From: Chlorobiales bacterium
GTDB taxonomy: Bacteria; Bacteroidota; Chlorobiia; Chlorobiales; Chlorobiaceae
DNA: 42,808 nt
Assembly (NCBI GenBank): GCA_026390855.1
Contig: JAPLFE010000026.1
Coordinates: forward strand, 1 to 42,808
Direction: 5' to 3'
Below the pieces are notes generated by a model. That model made no database searches. It was not told where the DNA came from and was given only the letters and a program-made list of their open reading frames with translations. Positions 9,047-19,290 of the stretch are shown piece after piece (the first letter of the stretch is position 1; each line of letters begins with the position of its first letter). The position numbers were made by a program, and so were the translations under genes.

Positions 9047-10135
9047 TTATGCTTCCCTTTTGCGTACAAGTTCGAAAAGCTCTGCTGTTCGCGAGGCTTG
9101 TTTTTCAACGGCTTCAGCCAATCGCTCCATATCACTGTGGCGGCCACGTTCAGTTTCCGTGTCAAACAGTATCGGTTTCTGAAAACCTTCCGAGAGCCTG
9201 AAAATATGAATACAGAGCTTTATCAGGATAACATATAATACAGGAAGCAGATACTCTCCGAAAATGACTGGCATTTCTTGATAATGCTGTATGAGCCCTT
9301 GCCAGTCCCCGGTGAAAAACAGATCCCATTTCATAAAAAAATAGAGGTAGATGACCGGATGAAAAACAAGAAAGAAGCGCATGACCTTCGATTGCCGACG
9401 ATTAGCCGGTTCGCTTTCATATTTTGAAAGGAGCCATGGAAAATGACCTACAAGCATGGCAGCCCTGCGATCATTGAGATAATGGGCACCCTGAAGTGCT
9501 GAATCAATAAAAGAAGAAACCTGGCTCAAAAGCACTGTCGAAAGTATAGTCGCAAGAAAAGAGTAGCTGAAATCATCAAACTTGAAAGATCCAGCAAGGT
9601 AAGGCAGCGTGATAGTTTTCGGTTTAATGACAATAAACAGCATGGCTATCCCTGCAAGCAGAAGAGAAAAAGTATGGAGCTTGCGGGCCTGCTTCAAACT
9701 TTCGATAACAGCATCCGCATTAGCGCCCTGCATGGAGTTCCCAGGTGGATCTATCCTCAAAAGAGCAGCAGAATCAGTAAAAGGCGAATAAATTCCGTTC
9801 ACGCCAATATCGCATCCTTGAACGTCACGATAGGCTGTGAAAATGTCAATCGTACTTTTACTGAAATTCACCCCACTGAGATTTGCTCTGCTGAGGTCTG
9901 CTCCACGCAGGTCTGCCCCTCGTAAATCAGCTTCGGAGAAATTCGCACCTACAAGATTCGCTTTTGAAAGATTTGCCCCGCTCAGATTCGTTTCAGCAAA
10001 GTTTGCGCCCCGCAGATCAAGAGCAACCAGAGAGGCATCCTGCAAATCTGGACGGATAGCCGCATGCTCCTGACGCCATTGGTTCCAAGTGGCAACGCCC
10101 TCCTTAATAAGCTTCAGATGTTCAGAATCAGCCAT
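9047..10135 (-). CDS. Pentapeptide-repeat membrane protein
   Basis: From ATG 10135 this encodes 362 residues. After a short N-terminal helix (HLKLIKEGVATWNQWR) comes a run of about ten A(N/D)Lxx pentapeptides (roughly residues 30-80) that would form a short right-handed quadrilateral helix. Four hydrophobic segments follow (around 157-175, 188-210, 255-275 and 290-312), then a soluble tail with a heptad-like end. The combination of a cytoplasmic pentapeptide domain with a four-helix membrane part is seen in uncharacterised proteins; function unknown. A start at 10222 would add 29 residues and overlap the upstream gene by 23 bases; the internal ATG places the recognisable domain at the N-terminus and avoids the overlap, so it is preferred, though neither has a good ribosome site. 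Confidence 0.75.
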   Translation of the reverse strand: MADSEHLKLIKEGVATWNQWRQEHAAIRPDLQDASLVALDLRGANFAETNLSGANLSKANLVGANFSEADLRGADLRGADLSRANLSGVNFSKSTIDIFTAYRDVQGCDIGVNGIYSPFTDSAALLRIDPPGNSMQGANADAVIESLKQARKLHTFSLLLAGIAMLFIVIKPKTITLPYLAGSFKFDDFSYSFLATILSTVLLSQVSSFIDSALQGAHYLNDRRAAMLVGHFPWLLSKYESEPANRRQSKVMRFFLVFHPVIYLYFFMKWDLFFTGDWQGLIQHYQEMPVIFGEYLLPVLYVILIKLCIHIFRLSEGFQKPILFDTETERGRHSDMERLAEAVEKQASRTAELFELVRKREA

Positions 10136-10199
10136 ATTCAAGTAATAATAATACTTTGACCCAGAGATCCTCTTGTTCCCAACAGAAATAAAGCGACCA

Positions 10200-10913
10200 T
10201 CAACACGGTTTTTTGCCGGCATACTTCAGCACAGCTTTAAACAGTGAGGAACTCTGGATAATCTGCATATATGCCTCATCCTGGGTCATATTCCTGTTCT
10301 CCTCTCTTATTTTCGCTCCCAACTTCCGGGCTGTATTTGCAACTTTTGCAATCTCACGGGCAAGATCGGATTCATTCTCAATATTGATTTCCTTGATATT
10401 CCGCTGAATATAGCCGATGTTGTTTCTGACACTGCTTTCAATTATTCCATCATTGACTGAGTGACGTGTTTTGTTGAAATCGTCATACTCAGTATTATGG
10501 AGAGGCATGGAAAGATCGCCAATGTAATGGGCACAAAATACCAGCGGATATTCAGCATATTTCCCGGCAACACTATCAGCATTATAAGCTCTCACTGCAC
10601 CTATAATAGCTCCATAGAGGTGTCCCTCCACGTCACCGGTTTTGTTGTAGCGGGCTGACTGCTCAAGTACCAGAGCTTCATCAACCTCTTTATGTGCATT
10701 GTTGTTGAAATAGTGGTTTTTTTCTTCTATCGACCTGAATTCAGTCTTCGACTTTGCAACGTCAGGCGCTGCCGCGCTGTACCAGAGAGCAAAGCCTGCC
10801 GCCTCAGCAATTGACAAATGGGTCTTGTCGTGCCAGGCGTAGGCCTGAGAGGATGTCAGCATAAAAAAGAGAATCATCGAAAGAGAAGCACTGCTTCTTG
10901 ACAAAGTGCGCAT
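10200..10913 (-). CDS. Secreted phospholipase C / S1-P1 nuclease-like protein
   Basis: A 237-residue protein with a clear signal peptide (hydrophobic core about 10-20, cleavage predicted after AYA26), so the mature chain starts W27-H28. In the zinc phospholipase C / S1-P1 nuclease superfamily the mature N-terminal Trp itself ligates zinc, and the His-Asp-His motif is present as H129-YIG-D133-LSMPL-H139 with a further H151. These point to a trinuclear-zinc phosphoesterase exported across the inner membrane. The substrate (phospholipid, nucleic acid or other phosphate ester) cannot be told. It is shorter than typical S1/P1 nucleases (about 270 residues). The next gene on this strand is the pentapeptide protein. 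Confidence 0.7.
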   Translation of the reverse strand: MRTLSRSSASLSMILFFMLTSSQAYAWHDKTHLSIAEAAGFALWYSAAAPDVAKSKTEFRSIEEKNHYFNNNAHKEVDEALVLEQSARYNKTGDVEGHLYGAIIGAVRAYNADSVAGKYAEYPLVFCAHYIGDLSMPLHNTEYDDFNKTRHSVNDGIIESSVRNNIGYIQRNIKEINIENESDLAREIAKVANTARKLGAKIREENRNMTQDEAYMQIIQSSSLFKAVLKYAGKKPC

Positions 10914-10974
10914 GAAAGCCTCTTTATTTTTAGTGATTGAAAATCGACCGCAAGTGCTTTAAAAGAAACCAACT

Positions 10975-10997
10975 GAAAAAACATTCTTTAAAATGTT
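10975..10997 (-). terminator. Predicted terminator of nadA
   Basis: On the minus strand AACATT-loop-AATGTT (10997-10980) runs straight into six T residues. The stem is AT-rich and begins at the nadA stop codon, so it is plausible but weak. Confidence 0.4.
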
Positions 10998-11971
10998 CAT
11001 ACCGGCGTCATTTCAAGCATTTTTCTGATAGAGCCCAAAGATGCAAGGCGAAGTGTTTCATCAATAACAATTTCAGGCTTGCGGTTCAACATGCACTCGT
11101 AGAGCTTTTCAAGGGTATTCTGCTTCATCTGCGTACAGACGCTGTAAGGAGTTTTCGGATCCTTAGGCGCAGGAATGAAGGTTTTTCGGGGTGAACGCTT
11201 CTGCATTTCATACAAAATGCCAGGTTCTGTCGCCACTATAAACTTTTCAGCTGAACTTGAAACAGTGTACTCCAGCAGTGCCTTCGTTGAACCAATAAAT
11301 GCAGCATGCTTCAGTACCTCTTCCCTGCATTCGGGATGGGCTATAAGCTCAGCGTCGGGATGTTCACGGCAAGCCTTAAGGATATATGGTTCCGAAAACG
11401 CATCGTGTACATAACAATACCCCTGCCAAAGAATCATCTTACGGCCAAGTTTTCGTGATATATAGCCACCAAGATTTCTGTCGGGACCAAAAATAATCTG
11501 CTGTTCCTCTGGAATCTGACGAATTATCTGTTCGACATTGGATGAGGTACACGTAATATCCGAAAGTGCTTTGATATCGGCAGTCGAGTTGATATAAGTA
11601 ATAACAATCGCTCCAGGATACTGCCTTTTGAATGTCCTAAAATCATCTGCCGGGCAACTGTCGGCAAGAGGACACCCTGCATAGGCATCAGGCATTAGCA
11701 CCTGTTTTTCGGGGTTAAGAATTTTTGCAGTCTCCGCCATAAAGTATACCCCGGCAAACACAATCACATCAGCATCATTTTTTTCGGCCGCTCTGGCAAG
11801 GGCTAGGCTGTCACCAACAATATCAGCTACTTGCTGTATTTCTGGAACAGTATAGTAGTGGGCAAGGATAAGAGCATTCATCTCTTTTTTAAGGGTATTG
11901 ATTCGCCCAATAAGCTCTTCATGCGAATGAATACCAATATCCGTACTGGTCAAAACAATATCTCTGGTCAT
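10997..11971 (-). CDS. nadA: Quinolinate synthase NadA
   Basis: From ATG 11971 the product has 324 residues. NadA condenses iminoaspartate (from NadB) with dihydroxyacetone phosphate to give quinolinate, using an oxygen-sensitive [4Fe-4S] cluster. The three cluster cysteines fit C100 (DAYAGCPLADS), C186 (LWQGYCYVHDAF) and C279 (TPYSVCTQMKQ); the HPEC and VATEPG(I) regions are also recognisable. A longer open frame to 12043 adds 24 residues unlike NadA N-termini; MTRDIVL is chosen because family members begin shortly before the conserved ILAHYY block. nadB lies about 8 kb away on the other strand, so the two steps are not in one operon here. Confidence 0.93.
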   Translation of the reverse strand: MTRDIVLTSTDIGIHSHEELIGRINTLKKEMNALILAHYYTVPEIQQVADIVGDSLALARAAEKNDADVIVFAGVYFMAETAKILNPEKQVLMPDAYAGCPLADSCPADDFRTFKRQYPGAIVITYINSTADIKALSDITCTSSNVEQIIRQIPEEQQIIFGPDRNLGGYISRKLGRKMILWQGYCYVHDAFSEPYILKACREHPDAELIAHPECREEVLKHAAFIGSTKALLEYTVSSSAEKFIVATEPGILYEMQKRSPRKTFIPAPKDPKTPYSVCTQMKQNTLEKLYECMLNRKPEIVIDETLRLASLGSIRKMLEMTPV

Positions 11972-12077
11972 AGTTGGATTAGAATCGGTTGCAAACAAGA
12001 GGGTACAGTATTGCAGAAAAAAAGATGAAAACCGTGTCCACAACAGACAACAATGTGGTGAAAATACTTTAACCGCA

Positions 12078-12467
12078 TTACTTCAAATAGTAGTCAAGGT
12101 CATCATCTTCTCTGATAAGAAGTAAAATAGCTGAATTAGGAACAATAATGTATCGCTCCTCTTCATACTCAATCTCATAGGAACTGTTCTGGATAAATAT
12201 TGCCATATCGCCAACTTTAGCTTGCAATGGAATATACTGCGCAGTTGTAACACGCTCTTTCCATGGCTCGTCTGATTCGGGAGGTGGACCTATAGGATAA
12301 CCCGGACCAATTTTTATAACATAACCGGTCTGGATTTTCTCTTTTTCCTGAACACCCGGAGGAAGGTAAATACCAGATTTTGTTCTCTCGTCAAGAGATT
12401 TTGGTTTGATTAATACTCGATCCCCAACAACAATAAATTTATCTGTTATATTTATATTTTTTGTCAT
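12078..12467 (-). CDS. Divergent GroES/Cpn10-family co-chaperonin
   Basis: A 129-residue Cpn10-fold protein: GDRVLIKPKSLDERTKSGIYLP is the standard GroES N-terminus with mobile loop, and VGDMAIF...YIIVPNSAILLLI is the C-terminal barrel. It is about 30 residues longer than normal GroES (about 95), with an extra segment around 50-75 (GPGYPIGPPPESDEPWKERV) in place of the short roof loop, and an acidic C-terminal tail. No groEL is adjacent. Likely a second GroES paralogue that caps chaperonin differently or has another role; the classical groES-groEL pair is expected elsewhere. It diverges from mreC. Confidence 0.8.
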   Translation of the reverse strand: MTKNINITDKFIVVGDRVLIKPKSLDERTKSGIYLPPGVQEKEKIQTGYVIKIGPGYPIGPPPESDEPWKERVTTAQYIPLQAKVGDMAIFIQNSSYEIEYEEERYIIVPNSAILLLIREDDDLDYYLK

Positions 12468-12503
12468 GTATTTTCTCTTGACGTATTGACATCTTACTTA
12501 CCC

Positions 12504-12515
12504 CATCCATGGATG
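12504..12515. repeat. 12-bp palindrome upstream of the GroES-like gene
   Basis: CATCCATGGATG is a perfect palindrome in the 256-base divergent gap between the GroES-like gene and mreC, 37 bases before the GroES start. It could be an operator half-site pair; nothing else supports this. Confidence 0.2.
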
Positions 12516-12723
12516 AAGAAAATGTAACAAAAAATATGTGTCGGGCAAATCGGGAGAGATTGAACAGGCCATAAAAACAGGGCACCTTAAGTCCTAATTT
12601 ACTAAGTAGCAAAAAAACGAAAGAACCTTTATAAAAGTGAGGCAGTAAATAATCCGGAATCGTGAGCATAATCTCATTGGCTGGAACCTGCAAATCACAT
12701 GATATAAAACAGGAACCTGACAC

Positions 12724-13554
12724 GTGCAGAAGTTTTTCAGTCTTTTTATCAAGTACAATAGCTATCTGCTGTTTATTGTGTATTGCAGTATTGCAGTGCT
12801 TTTCATGAAGTTTAAAGATGATGAGGTGCTGGCAAAGTTGCGAACTGGTGGCATTGAGTTCAATGCTTTCATAAGCGATAAAATGATGAGTTACAGCTAT
12901 GTAGTTAATCTGAAAAAAGAAAACGATCTGTTGATACGCATAAACGCTGATCTTCTTGCAAAGGTATTGAATTTTGAAAATGCAACTTTGGATGAAAGAA
13001 ATCGACAGAAAATACTCGCTGACACCACGTTAAATGCCTCAAAATTTAAGATAGCAAGAGTTGTAAGCCGCAAATTCAGCGATCGGGATAACATACTCCT
13101 AATCAATGCAGGATGGAAAAATGGAATTAAAAAAGACATGACCGTTCTCACTCCAGAAGGATTGGTGGGAAGAGTAAGCGTTGTATCCGAGCATTTTGCA
13201 AAGGTAATACCTGTTATAAACACTGATTTTAAGGTAGTCGTGGTATCCGATAAAAGCAAAAGCATGGGAGTACTCAGCTGGAATGGAAGTAAGGAGTTTA
13301 TTGCCCATATAGAGCACATTCCTATAAGCAGTAGCCTCAAGCTTAATGAGCAGATTCTCACCTCTGACTTCAGCACATTTTCGATGCGGGGTATTCCAGT
13401 TGGAAAAGTGATAAGCATAAAGCCCGATAACCTCTTTTATACGGTAGAAGTCAAGCTTGCAGTGGATTTTTCTTCCTTGACTCAGGTACTGATTGCACCT
13501 CTGAAAATTGAACCTGAAAAAGTCGAGATGATCGGCAATGATACCCCCAATTAA
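12724..13554 (+). CDS. mreC: Rod shape-determining protein MreC
   Basis: A 276-residue protein starting at GTG (AGGA ten bases upstream). One N-terminal membrane helix (about 10-28), a coiled-coil-like stretch (about 60-95) and the MreC beta domain, with the recognisable NAGWKNGIKKDMTVLTPEGLVGRV segment and the later RGIPVGKVISI segment. MreC is a periplasmic scaffold that links cytoplasmic MreB to the elongation PBP2/RodA complex. It heads a run mreC-mreD-mrdA on the plus strand. mreB is not next to it but about 19 kb away. Confidence 0.92.
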   Translation: MQKFFSLFIKYNSYLLFIVYCSIAVLFMKFKDDEVLAKLRTGGIEFNAFISDKMMSYSYVVNLKKENDLLIRINADLLAKVLNFENATLDERNRQKILADTTLNASKFKIARVVSRKFSDRDNILLINAGWKNGIKKDMTVLTPEGLVGRVSVVSEHFAKVIPVINTDFKVVVVSDKSKSMGVLSWNGSKEFIAHIEHIPISSSLKLNEQILTSDFSTFSMRGIPVGKVISIKPDNLFYTVEVKLAVDFSSLTQVLIAPLKIEPEKVEMIGNDTPN

Positions 13555-13582
13555 AAGTTATCTTAATTTCAGAAACTGACTT

Positions 13583-14074
13583 GTGACCAAAAACATTTTT
13601 TATTTTATTGGCGGACTCTTTATCGTCGTATTGGTACAGGAGTTCGGCTTATCACACCTCACGCTTTTTAAGGTATCCCCCGATATTGTCACAATTTTTA
13701 TTGCTTTTATTTCAATAAGCATCGGGCAGAAAACGGGTACAAGTTTCGGATTTGCCGCAGGTATCCTTTCGGGCATTCTGTCAGGAAACATAGGACTAAA
13801 TATGCTGGCACGAACCCTTGAAGGCTTTATAGCCGGTTATTTCAATATCCCCGAAGACAGTCATGCAACGGCAAAACAGAAAATCAAACGCCTTTACGGA
13901 GCCGTTGCAACATCCGGCTTCTGCGCCAATGCCGTCTTAGAAACAGGATACAACCCCCTTGGTCTTCCGCTGACTTACCGAATAGTTGCTTTAGGCCTGC
14001 TCGGGACTTTATTCACTCTTTTACTGGCCGTTATCATTACTCGCTTATTTTTAAGACAATCACTTGCGGACTGA
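13583..14074 (+). CDS. mreD: Rod shape-determining protein MreD
   Basis: A 163-residue integral membrane protein with about five hydrophobic segments, starting at GTG 28 bases after mreC. The VSPDIVTIFIAFISISIGQKTGTSFGF region and the position between mreC and mrdA identify it as MreD, the poorly conserved membrane member of the elongasome. The following gene starts three bases after its stop, so the three genes form a tight operon. Confidence 0.85.
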   Translation: MTKNIFYFIGGLFIVVLVQEFGLSHLTLFKVSPDIVTIFIAFISISIGQKTGTSFGFAAGILSGILSGNIGLNMLARTLEGFIAGYFNIPEDSHATAKQKIKRLYGAVATSGFCANAVLETGYNPLGLPLTYRIVALGLLGTLFTLLLAVIITRLFLRQSLAD

Positions 14075-14077
14075 ACG

Positions 14078-16012
14078 ATGGATAAAATTCAGCGAAGCAT
14101 TTTGCTCGTATCGATTTTTGTAATAGCTGTTTTTTCCGTTCTATTCGGCAGACTTTTTTATCTGCAGGTCCTTAATTATCAAGAACTCGGATCAATTTCT
14201 GCTTCAAACAGCATCCGAAGAATATGGGCTCAACCACCAAGAGGACGAATGATTGACAAAAATGGGGTCGTTATTGTTGATAATCAGCCACTCTATACAG
14301 TTAAAGTAATTCCTTCCGAATTTAAAAACGCCAGTACAGGTTACCTCGCCTGGCTTCTGCAAATAGAAAAAAGCGAACTAACCGAAAAAATCAGCAAAGG
14401 CTTTGAATTCAACAGATTTGCAGGCATAATCGTTAGCCGCAACCTAAACGCTATTTCGATAGCGCGATTGAGCGAAAATATCTGGCAACTTCCCGGAGTA
14501 ATCATTGATACCGAAAACAAGCGCAAATATCCTGATTCTTTTAACGGAGCACATCTGTTCGGATATACACGTACCATATCTAAAGAACAACTAGAGGAAC
14601 TGGACGATGAAAGTTATGCTCCAGATGACAAAATCGGTTTCAGTGGACTTGAAAAGTATTATGAAGAATGGCTTAAAGGTGAGAAAGGTGCTCGATTTGA
14701 AATGGTTACTCCCCTCGGTAAATACGCGGGGAAATATAACAACGGAAATAATGATATTCCCTCAGTAAAAGGCAACGATCTTTATCTGGCTCTTGACGGA
14801 GGACTGCAGGAACTTGCCGAACAGCTCCTTAAAAAAACCGGGAAATCCGGAGCAGTTGTAGCAATGGATCCATCTACAGGTGGAATCCTTGCCCTTGCCA
14901 GTGCACCTGACTACACACTTGATATTTTCAACGGTTCTACTGACCGCAAGGGATGGAAAGATATTATTTCTTCCCCCCAAAAACCGCTTATTAACAGAAC
15001 AATTCAGGCAGCCTATCCTCCAGGCTCCATCTACAAGATGATCCTTGCTATGGCCGCTCTTGAGGAAAAAAAATTCGATCCGAACAAAAAAATACTTGAC
15101 AACGGTGTCTTTATGTACGGAAATAGACGATTTCTCAGTAACGAAGGTAAAGGTCACGGATGGGTAGATATGAGAAATGCCATTACCGTTTCATCAAATG
15201 TTTACTTTTATAATCTGATTTTTAATGTCGGGTTTGATAATTGGACAAAATATGGGCGTATGTTTGGCTTTGGAAAAAAAACAGGCATTGACCTCCCTGG
15301 TGAGCGGTCAGGCCTTCTCCCGTCAACCCAATATTACGATAAGCGGTACGGCAAGGATAAATGGACAAAAGGATATCTGGTAAGCCTTGCCATTGGTCAA
15401 GGGGAGCTCGGTACTACGCCAGTACAGCTTGCAGCCTACGCTGCGGCCATTGCTAACAATGGAACTCTCCACCAGCCTCATATCGTCAGTGGATATCGGG
15501 ATACTGAAACCAACAAATACATCCCGTTTACCTATACGAAACAGCAGTTGCCGATTTCATCATCAACATTCAGCCTTATCAAAGACGGCATGATTGGAGT
15601 TGTACTTCGAGGAACAGGTACGCTGGCTCAAGTCCCCGGCGTTAACATTGCTGGAAAAACAGGCACCGCACAGAATCCCCATGGTAAAGATCATGCATGG
15701 TTTATTGCTTTTGCACCAGTAGAGAATCCAAAAATCGCTTTGGCGGTACTTGTCGAAAATGCAGGCTTCGGAGGGTCAATATCTGCTCCGATTGCTCGTG
15801 AGCTTATAAAGTATTATATCCAGGGAAAAGAAATAGCAGTGTCACCTACTCAAAAAGGAATAAAGCCATCTGGGATTCCATTCCCCGCCCCCGAAAGCAT
15901 AGATAACGATCTTCCTGTAATAGAACCTGAAAACCCGGTCAATACTAAGGAACCTGCTCCAAGTACAACAATGGAAGATAACAGCGAAAAGCTGCCACCA
16001 AATGATTTATAA
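14078..16012 (+). CDS. mrdA: Penicillin-binding protein 2 (elongation transpeptidase)
   Basis: A 644-residue class B PBP that crosslinks peptidoglycan during lateral growth. Order: membrane anchor (about 8-27), dimerisation domain with [11 protein letters not shown] near residue 54, then the transpeptidase domain with the three penicillin-fold motifs S317-I-Y-K320, S372-S-N374 and K527-T-G529. The C-terminal 50 residues are Pro/Glu-rich and probably disordered. It follows mreD with a three-base gap. rodA, its usual glycosyltransferase partner and often the next gene, is absent; instead a FAD oxidase overlaps its end by 11 bases. Confidence 0.95.
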   Translation: MDKIQRSILLVSIFVIAVFSVLFGRLFYLQVLNYQELGSISASNSIRRIWAQPPRGRMIDKNGVVIVDNQPLYTVKVIPSEFKNASTGYLAWLLQIEKSELTEKISKGFEFNRFAGIIVSRNLNAISIARLSENIWQLPGVIIDTENKRKYPDSFNGAHLFGYTRTISKEQLEELDDESYAPDDKIGFSGLEKYYEEWLKGEKGARFEMVTPLGKYAGKYNNGNNDIPSVKGNDLYLALDGGLQELAEQLLKKTGKSGAVVAMDPSTGGILALASAPDYTLDIFNGSTDRKGWKDIISSPQKPLINRTIQAAYPPGSIYKMILAMAALEEKKFDPNKKILDNGVFMYGNRRFLSNEGKGHGWVDMRNAITVSSNVYFYNLIFNVGFDNWTKYGRMFGFGKKTGIDLPGERSGLLPSTQYYDKRYGKDKWTKGYLVSLAIGQGELGTTPVQLAAYAAAIANNGTLHQPHIVSGYRDTETNKYIPFTYTKQQLPISSSTFSLIKDGMIGVVLRGTGTLAQVPGVNIAGKTGTAQNPHGKDHAWFIAFAPVENPKIALAVLVENAGFGGSISAPIARELIKYYIQGKEIAVSPTQKGIKPSGIPFPAPESIDNDLPVIEPENPVNTKEPAPSTTMEDNSEKLPPNDL

Positions 16013-17489
16013 GCACGATCAGACATCTATTCAGGGATTCCTCGAAGATACCAGTAATCTGAAAACCGGCCATACACCAGGAGTTTATTTCCCTGAAACA
16101 ACTGATGAGCTCTCTGAGTTACTCAAAAATGCAGTAAAAAAGCATCAACGCTTCACTATTGCCGGAAACGGAACAGGAACAACCGGTGGTCGAATCCCTC
16201 TGGGAGACTACGTGATTTCAATGCAGAAGCTTAACCGTATTGGTGAAGTGGTGCAACTCTCCGGTGATTCGGCATATATTACCGTTCAGGCTGGAGCACT
16301 CCTGGATGATGTCCAGAAAAAGGTTGAACAAAACGGCTGGTTTTACCCACCCGATCCTACCGAAAAACTCTGCTTTATCGGAAGCACCATAGCAAACAAC
16401 TCATCCGGCGCAAGAACCTTCAAATACGGCCCTACGAGAAAGCATATCGCAAGAATTCTTGTCGTTTTGCCCCAAGGGGATTTGCTTAATCTTAGGCGTG
16501 GAACCTGTATCGCGGATAAAAACGGTATATTCCGGCTCACCCTGCCTGATACAGGCCATATCGAATTCCAGATGCCTCAATACCTTATGCCTGATACGTC
16601 AAAGCATAATGCCGGTTACTACTCAAAGGAAGGAATGGACCTCATCGACCTTTTTATCGGATCTGAAGGAACTCTGGGTGTTGTGGCCGAAGCCGATCTC
16701 ATGCTCATTCCCCATCCGGAAGCTATCATTTCCTGTTTGGTCTACTTCAAAAACCTTGATGATCTCTTCAGATTTATCAGATTGATCAAAGATCCCGAGA
16801 ACGCGCTCAAACCAAGGGCGATAGAATTTTTTGATAAAAATTCTATCGCATTTCTTGCTGCACAATATCCAGAAGTGCCGTCAGACAGCTCCGGGGCTAT
16901 TTTTTTAGAGCAGGAAACAACACCGGAAACTGAAGAAACCGACCTTGACATCCTGTTTGAAAAAATGGAATCCTGCCATGCTATGACCGATGAATCCTGG
17001 ATAGCCCTTGATCGTGATGAACAGGTGCGATTGCATGAATTCCGTCATACCTTACCTCTTCTCGTCAACGACTGGCTAAGCAAGCAGAATGAAAGCAAGA
17101 TCAGCACTGACATGGCAGTACCAGAAGAAGCATTCCGCGAACTGTTTGATTTTTATTGCGAATCTTGCGAACAACAAGGCTTTGTCTATATTATTTTCGG
17201 TCATATAGGCAATGCGCATGTGCATTTGAATATCCTCCCCCGAAATAGAGAGGAGTTTTTACAGGCAAAGGCCCTATACCGGAAATTTATCGCCAAGGCT
17301 CTTGCATTGGGCGGAACCCTTTCAGCAGAGCACGGAATAGGCAAGCTTAAAGCCGAATATCTTATCGAAATGTATCATGAGCGTGGCATACAGGAAATGG
17401 TAAGGGTAAAAAAATACCTGGATCCATTTCTGGTTCTCAACAGAGGGAATCTTATCCCTGTCGCATATTTGGAAACGGAAAATTATTGA
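16002..17489 (+). CDS. FAD-linked oxidase, GlcD/D-lactate dehydrogenase family
   Basis: A 495-residue flavoprotein of the VAO/PCMH fold. The FAD-binding half has [19 protein letters not shown] (near 56-74) and the [18 protein letters not shown] loop (near 127-144). The C-terminal half has [12 protein letters not shown] and the [13 protein letters not shown] motif typical of the GlcD/D-lactate dehydrogenase family (PF01565 plus PF02913). Such enzymes oxidise 2-hydroxy acids (glycolate, D-lactate, D-2-hydroxyglutarate); the exact substrate cannot be read from sequence. No iron-sulfur domain is fused, so any GlcF-like partner would be separate. Its ATG lies 11 bases inside mrdA, indicating cotranscription without a clear functional link. 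Confidence 0.85.
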   Translation: MIYKHDQTSIQGFLEDTSNLKTGHTPGVYFPETTDELSELLKNAVKKHQRFTIAGNGTGTTGGRIPLGDYVISMQKLNRIGEVVQLSGDSAYITVQAGALLDDVQKKVEQNGWFYPPDPTEKLCFIGSTIANNSSGARTFKYGPTRKHIARILVVLPQGDLLNLRRGTCIADKNGIFRLTLPDTGHIEFQMPQYLMPDTSKHNAGYYSKEGMDLIDLFIGSEGTLGVVAEADLMLIPHPEAIISCLVYFKNLDDLFRFIRLIKDPENALKPRAIEFFDKNSIAFLAAQYPEVPSDSSGAIFLEQETTPETEETDLDILFEKMESCHAMTDESWIALDRDEQVRLHEFRHTLPLLVNDWLSKQNESKISTDMAVPEEAFRELFDFYCESCEQQGFVYIIFGHIGNAHVHLNILPRNREEFLQAKALYRKFIAKALALGGTLSAEHGIGKLKAEYLIEMYHERGIQEMVRVKKYLDPFLVLNRGNLIPVAYLETENY

Positions 17490-17499
17490 GAAGATCAAG

Positions 17500-17973
17500 G
17501 TGGCGAAAAAACAACACATTCAGCAATACGTACAGGCCATTCAAAACAGAAAGGCTCGCTATGAATTTGAAATCCTCGATACCATAGTGGCTGGTATCCA
17601 GCTTTTCGGAAGCGAGGTAAAATCAGTGCGCCTTGGAAAAGCCAGCCTCAACGACAGTTTTGCCATAATCCATCATAATGAAATATGGCTTGAAAACATG
17701 CAGATCACTCCTTACGAGCATAACCACATGGAATTGCTTGAACCAAAACGAAGCCGTAAACTGCTCTTACACAAGGAAGAAATCCGAAAAATTCTGGCAA
17801 AAATCAATGAAAAGGGGCTGACTCTGGTACCTCTGAAAGCGTTTTTCACCGCTAAAGGTCTCCTTAAAATCGAACTGGCCATTGCCAAAGGGAAAAAACT
17901 CTATGACAAACGTGAAACCATCAAGACACGAGAAAACCAGCGGCAGATGGAACAAATAAGAAAGCAATACTAA
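17500..17973 (+). CDS. smpB: SsrA-binding protein SmpB
   Basis: A 157-residue protein starting at GTG. The SmpB signature is clear: [38 protein letters not shown], then [10 protein letters not shown], and a basic C-terminal tail ([19 protein letters not shown]). SmpB carries tmRNA into stalled ribosomes for trans-translation; the tail mimics codon and mRNA in the decoding channel. It starts ten bases after the FAD oxidase and is followed 18 bases later by tyrS. No tmRNA gene was found in the window. Confidence 0.96.
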   Translation: MAKKQHIQQYVQAIQNRKARYEFEILDTIVAGIQLFGSEVKSVRLGKASLNDSFAIIHHNEIWLENMQITPYEHNHMELLEPKRSRKLLLHKEEIRKILAKINEKGLTLVPLKAFFTAKGLLKIELAIAKGKKLYDKRETIKTRENQRQMEQIRKQY

Positions 17974-17991
17974 ACGACAAAACAGGAATCC

Positions 17992-19209
17992 ATGCGTTTT
18001 CCGACCGTACAGGAACAGCTCGATATTATTGTTGGCAATGTGGTTGAAATTCTCAGCGTCGACGAACTTGAACAAAAACTTCTCCAGAGCCTTAAAACAA
18101 GTCGACCGCTCAAAATAAAACTCGGAGCCGACCCTTCAAGACCTGACCTGCATCTAGGTCACTCGGTCGTACTCCGTAAACTCAGGGAGTTTCAGGATCT
18201 TGGCCACGAAGCTATTCTGATCATCGGCGATTTTACCGCGATGATTGGCGACCCTTCGGGGAAAAGTAAAACAAGGCCGCAACTTTCAGCCGAAGAAGCC
18301 CGGCAAAATGGGGAGAGTTACTTCGAGCAAGCTTCGAAAATCCTCGATCCTGAAAAAACGACCATCTGTTACAACTCCGACTGGCTTGGGTTCATGAAAT
18401 TTGCTGATGTAATACGCCTATCGAGCCATTACACCGTAGCAAGAATGCTTGAACGTGACGACTTCGAAAAAAGGTATCGTGCGCAGGAACCTATATCAAT
18501 TCACGAGTTTCTCTATCCCCTTGCTCAGGGTATGGATTCGGTACACCTGAAAAATGATGTTGAACTAGGCGGAACCGATCAAAAATTCAACCTTCTTGTC
18601 GGCAGGGATCTGCAGCGAGAATATGGAATAACTCCCCAGGTCTGCATTACCATGCCCCTGCTCGTTGGAACAGGAGGAGGAGAAAAAATGTCGAAATCAC
18701 TCGGCAACGCCATTTGCTTCAACGACTCCCCTGCGGATATGTACGGCAAGATGCTTTCCATCCCGGACACGCTAATAGAAACATACTGTAGACTGCTGGT
18801 ACCGCCGGCCGATAAAAAAGGTATTGAAATTCTCAGTAAGAGGATTGAAGAACCAAGAACAGCAAAACGGGCATTGGCAAAAAAAATTGTAGCCCTTTAC
18901 TATTCAAATTCTGAAGCTGCAGATGCCGAAACTCACTTCGATCAGATATTCATCCATAAAAAAGCCCCTGATCATATTGAACTTATTGAATTTGAAGAGC
19001 AGTCATTACCAATGATCGATCTTTTAACCATTCTCGGAGCAGCTGTTTCAAAAAGTGAAGCACGAAGGATGATCCAGCAGAAATCAGTACTGGTTGATGA
19101 CCGGAAAATCGAAGAGATAACGGAATGTATTGAACTCGAAATTGAACCAAAAATCATCAGGGTTGGAAAAAGAAAGTTTTTTAAAGTGGCTACAAAAAAA
19201 ACATTTTGA
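17992..19209 (+). CDS. tyrS: Tyrosyl-tRNA synthetase
   Basis: A 405-residue class I synthetase that charges tRNA-Tyr. The HIGH-type motif is H54-L-G-H57, the KMSKS loop is 232-236 ([11 protein letters not shown]) and the C-terminal S4 RNA-binding domain is about 335-400 ([24 protein letters not shown]). The central [15 protein letters not shown] and [10 protein letters not shown] blocks indicate the TyrRS subfamily with the KMSKS form. AGGA lies seven bases before the ATG. It belongs to the same run as smpB. Confidence 0.95.
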   Translation: MRFPTVQEQLDIIVGNVVEILSVDELEQKLLQSLKTSRPLKIKLGADPSRPDLHLGHSVVLRKLREFQDLGHEAILIIGDFTAMIGDPSGKSKTRPQLSAEEARQNGESYFEQASKILDPEKTTICYNSDWLGFMKFADVIRLSSHYTVARMLERDDFEKRYRAQEPISIHEFLYPLAQGMDSVHLKNDVELGGTDQKFNLLVGRDLQREYGITPQVCITMPLLVGTGGGEKMSKSLGNAICFNDSPADMYGKMLSIPDTLIETYCRLLVPPADKKGIEILSKRIEEPRTAKRALAKKIVALYYSNSEAADAETHFDQIFIHKKAPDHIELIEFEEQSLPMIDLLTILGAAVSKSEARRMIQQKSVLVDDRKIEEITECIELEIEPKIIRVGKRKFFKVATKKTF

Positions 19210-19290
19210 ATGCCACCGCTTTTTCCTATAATTCGTCAATTTCGAGACTGCAGGCGCTTTAAACAATAATATTAATCCGGAGGTACGGCA

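Noticed and set aside
12439-12723. A 94-codon open frame on the minus strand upstream of the GroES-like gene
   Set aside because: It overlaps the GroES start in another frame, has no family resemblance and a composition like translated non-coding AT-rich DNA; the region is better read as a divergent promoter gap.
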